DNA of 64,000 nucleotides from the NCBI RefSeq assembly GCF_029867415.1, contig NW_026705408.1:62001-126000 (forward strand). The letters are read 5' to 3'. The notes beneath the pieces were generated by a model. That model was not told the origin of the DNA. It did no database searches and was given only the letters and a program-made list of their open reading frames with translations. This DNA is from Vicia villosa. Lineage: Eukaryota; Streptophyta; Magnoliopsida; Fabales; Fabaceae. Positions 62,040 through 64,000 of this stretch are shown here, one piece after another. A program made the position numbers and the translations under genes. Within the stretch, counting starts at the first letter, position 1, and every line of letters begins with the position of its first letter.

Positions 62040-63290
62040 ACTAGATGAAGTTAAGGAGGATATTAAATCGAAAAAAGTGAAACATGATGTTAAAGTGATA
62101 TAAATAAACGTTGGTCAACGTTTCATAAATGAATAATTGTATACTGCTCGCGAACATATGCTTCAATGGGTCTGCATGATAGCTATGAATTTTGAGTTTG
62201 ACATTGTAATCGGAAGTTCCTATAATGGTTCTAATGTAAGATAAACATTTGTAACCATGACATGCGAGAGAAGTGGGACGTATGTTCCCACGATTCGGAA
62301 GTTGAAACATGATGACATCAGAACGAGAAATTGTGGTTGTCCGTTTAAACTCCGCGAATATTGTAGCATCGAGGGGATGTGTAAATTTAATGTGCTTTCT
62401 AGAATACATAACCACAAATTGCAAATAAAGATAGCCGATCATCTCATTGAATGTCGTCTTAAACCAGAAGAGAAGGAAATTATTTCAAACATGTCTTTAA
62501 TCAGATTGGCGCCGAAAAACATACTTGCAGATTTGAAACAAAGACACCCCAAAAAGTGTTTCAAATATAAACAACATGGCGATAAGGGGTCCAAGATCCG
62601 AAATGCAACAACTTTTGAAACTTTTGGATGAAAATAACTATGTTTCTAGGTACGCTGTATGTGATGATAAAGTCACTGTTCGTGACATTTTTTGGACTCA
62701 TCCCAAAAGTATCAAGTTGTTCGACACATTTCCTACTATCCTCATTATTTATGCAACGTACAAGACCAACAAATATAGGTTTCCGCTTCTTGAAATGTTT
62801 GGAGAAGACTTTTTAATTGGGATTTGCATTCCTGGAATCCAAAAAAGAGGTAAACGTTACATGGGTCTTGGTAGTGTGCAAGACTTTGTTGAAGGATCAA
62901 GAAAACATACAGAAGGTAATTGTCACCGATCGAGACACCACACTAATGAATTCGGTTGGAAAGGTGTTTCCTACATCCTACGCATTATTTTGTCGTAGTG
63001 GCAAGACACCGTTTTCAAAATGGATGCGCTTCCCTGAAATGGGTCACCTGATAGCAAGTGCATATGACAGAGTGTGTATCGATCTAACAATACATGGGTT
63101 ATCAGAGACATTTTTTCCATTACGCAATGGTCCACATAAAAACGGTGTCAGATGCATCATGTGCATAGGGTTTCTTTCAAATGGTCTACATTTTGTCCAG
63201 GTTTATTTGAAACTTGGGTGTCCAATTCCAGCTACATCGATCGAAGTGGACGACACATTCAACAATTAAGGCGAAAACTTGGTCGAATTA
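62040..63290 (+). pseudogene. MULE transposase with FAR1-like DNA-binding domain and OTU C-terminal remnant
   Basis: Three overlapping frames. 62105-62625 reads HMLQWVCMIAMNFEFDIVIG, then TMTCERSGTYVP, RTRNCGCPFKLREYC and FNVLSRIHNHKL, a FAR1-type zinc-binding region. 62576-62815 has LLDENNYVSRYAVC, FDTFPTILIIYATYKTNKYR and FPLLEMFG, the start of the MULE transposase core. 62817-63269 has FAFLESKKEVNVTWVLVVC and KVIVTDRDTTLMNSVGKVFP, which includes the catalytic Asp. After SYALFCR the sequence jumps directly to KWMRFPEMGHLIASAYDRVC and GLHFVQVYLKLGCPIP. That segment is the His-containing end of the OTU-like domain normally found several hundred residues later. The middle is deleted. It is dead because of frameshifts and deletion. 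Confidence 0.8.
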
Positions 63291-63440
63291 ATTTACGGAG
63301 AGGATGATAGAGTTCACCAAGTTGATGAAGCTTGAAAGTGAATCAAATAAGGAAGCGTCGAAGGCGAAACTAGCTGTAGATTTATGCGGTACTGGTTCTT
63401 TTGATGCATTTTAGATTATAATCAATACACTTTTTGTATG

Positions 63441-63842
63441 GGGATGTGTTAATGTGCATAAGGTATATCCTTATGCACGGTGCATAAATATACAAATATT
63501 GTTTATATTACTCAAAGTATTATATTTATTACTCAAAATAATATACAAATGACTCAAAATAGTATAAATATTACTCAGAACAATGAATATATTATTCAAA
63601 ATAGTTAAAATTCGATATTACTCAGAATGGTGTAAATATTACTCAGAATAGTGTACTCATTACTCACAATTAATAATTACTCATAATTAATAGATGTGTA
63701 CAAATAATGCATATATTATTCATGAATTATGATATTATTACTCGTTTCTAACTAAAATATTACCCGAAGCAATTTAAATATTACCCATACGAGATTTATG
63801 CACCGTGCATAAGGATATACCTTATGCACATCAACCTGACCC
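63441..63842. mobile_element. Mutator-like MITE, 402 bp, 9-bp duplication
   Basis: The inverted ends are GGGATGTGTTAATGTGCATA then AGGTATATCCTTATGCACGG on the left, and GGGTCAGGTTGATGTGCATA then the same continuation on the right, read inward. It is flanked by TTTTGTATG at 63432-63440 and 63843-63851. The interior is made of short TATTACTCA(A/G)AAT repeats. No coding sequence is present. It sits in the 3' flank of the MULE relic. Confidence 0.85.
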
Positions 63843-63851
63843 TTTTGTATG

Positions 63852-64000
63852 CATTAATTTTGATATAATTTAATACATATTAATTTTATGGTTTGCTTTT
63901 GGTTTACAACGCATGTGCATGTTTATAAAGATTATGACTTTTTATAATTAAGCGTATGGTTTATTCGGATATGTGACTCTGAACTCACCCTTTTTGTAAT
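63852..64000. other. Window end, MULE 3' flank
   Basis: AT-rich, with one copy of the 20-bp palindrome (63964-63983) just before the edge. The MULE terminus is probably outside the window. Confidence 0.4.

Overview
The window is nuclear DNA from a flowering plant, most likely a legume of the pea/vetch/clover group (inferred). Genes are split by GT-AG introns, many (AT)n tracts and MITEs are present, and nested retrotransposons fill the space between genes. The long LTRs beginning TGTCATACCCCAAAATTTGC, the DUF7745-type ORF and the MULE family fused to an OTU domain resemble elements I know from legumes. Nothing bacterial, organellar or viral was seen, and there is no CRISPR array.

Five host protein genes and one tRNA gene are well supported. 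They are a plastid-type cofactor-dependent phosphoglycerate mutase-like gene (16.8-19.8 kb, +), tRNA-Leu(CAG) (22.0 kb, +), a type I inositol polyphosphate 5-phosphatase (29.1-32.0 kb, +), an intronless EIN3-like transcription factor (32.5-33.9 kb, -, convergent with the phosphatase), a DUF630/DUF632 (NRG2-type) protein (48.3-51.0 kb, +), and the peroxisomal acyl-CoA oxidase ACX2 (51.5-55.2 kb, -, convergent with the DUF632 gene). All exon models were assembled by eye. Each closes in frame with GT-AG introns: 326, 584, 449, 702 and 691 residues in that order.

The rest is a layered record of mobile elements. From 1.2 to 4.9 kb lies a solo LTR with a 5-bp target duplication. From 6.3 to 16.2 kb a Helitron-like element carries a 39-bp minisatellite. 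That array was invaded by a hAT-like element and by a 5'-truncated LINE, and the LINE was split by a second solo LTR of the same family as the first, again with a perfect 5-bp duplication. From 20.4 to 27.6 kb lie a decayed LINE, a Tourist-like MITE, a decayed Copia element interrupted by a foreign solo LTR, and a Copia gag relic. From 34.3 to 38.9 kb there is a large, nearly perfect palindrome built from the 3' end of a DUF7745 ORF. One arm was later hit by an LTR element whose gag-protease segment lies inverted relative to its LTR. From 39 to 47.7 kb there are weak retroelement relics and a small, well-formed Helitron. From 55.7 to 64 kb there are two clusters of a 20-bp palindrome with the core GATGCATC, the second beside a decayed MULE transposase/OTU gene, along with MITEs and a third, antisense LINE relic.

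The host genes do not form a pathway or cluster with one another. The most unusual features are the palindrome with its one-armed insertion, the inverted gag-protease element, the datable four-layer nest, the palindromic motif clusters, and tRNA-like blocks inside both solo LTRs.
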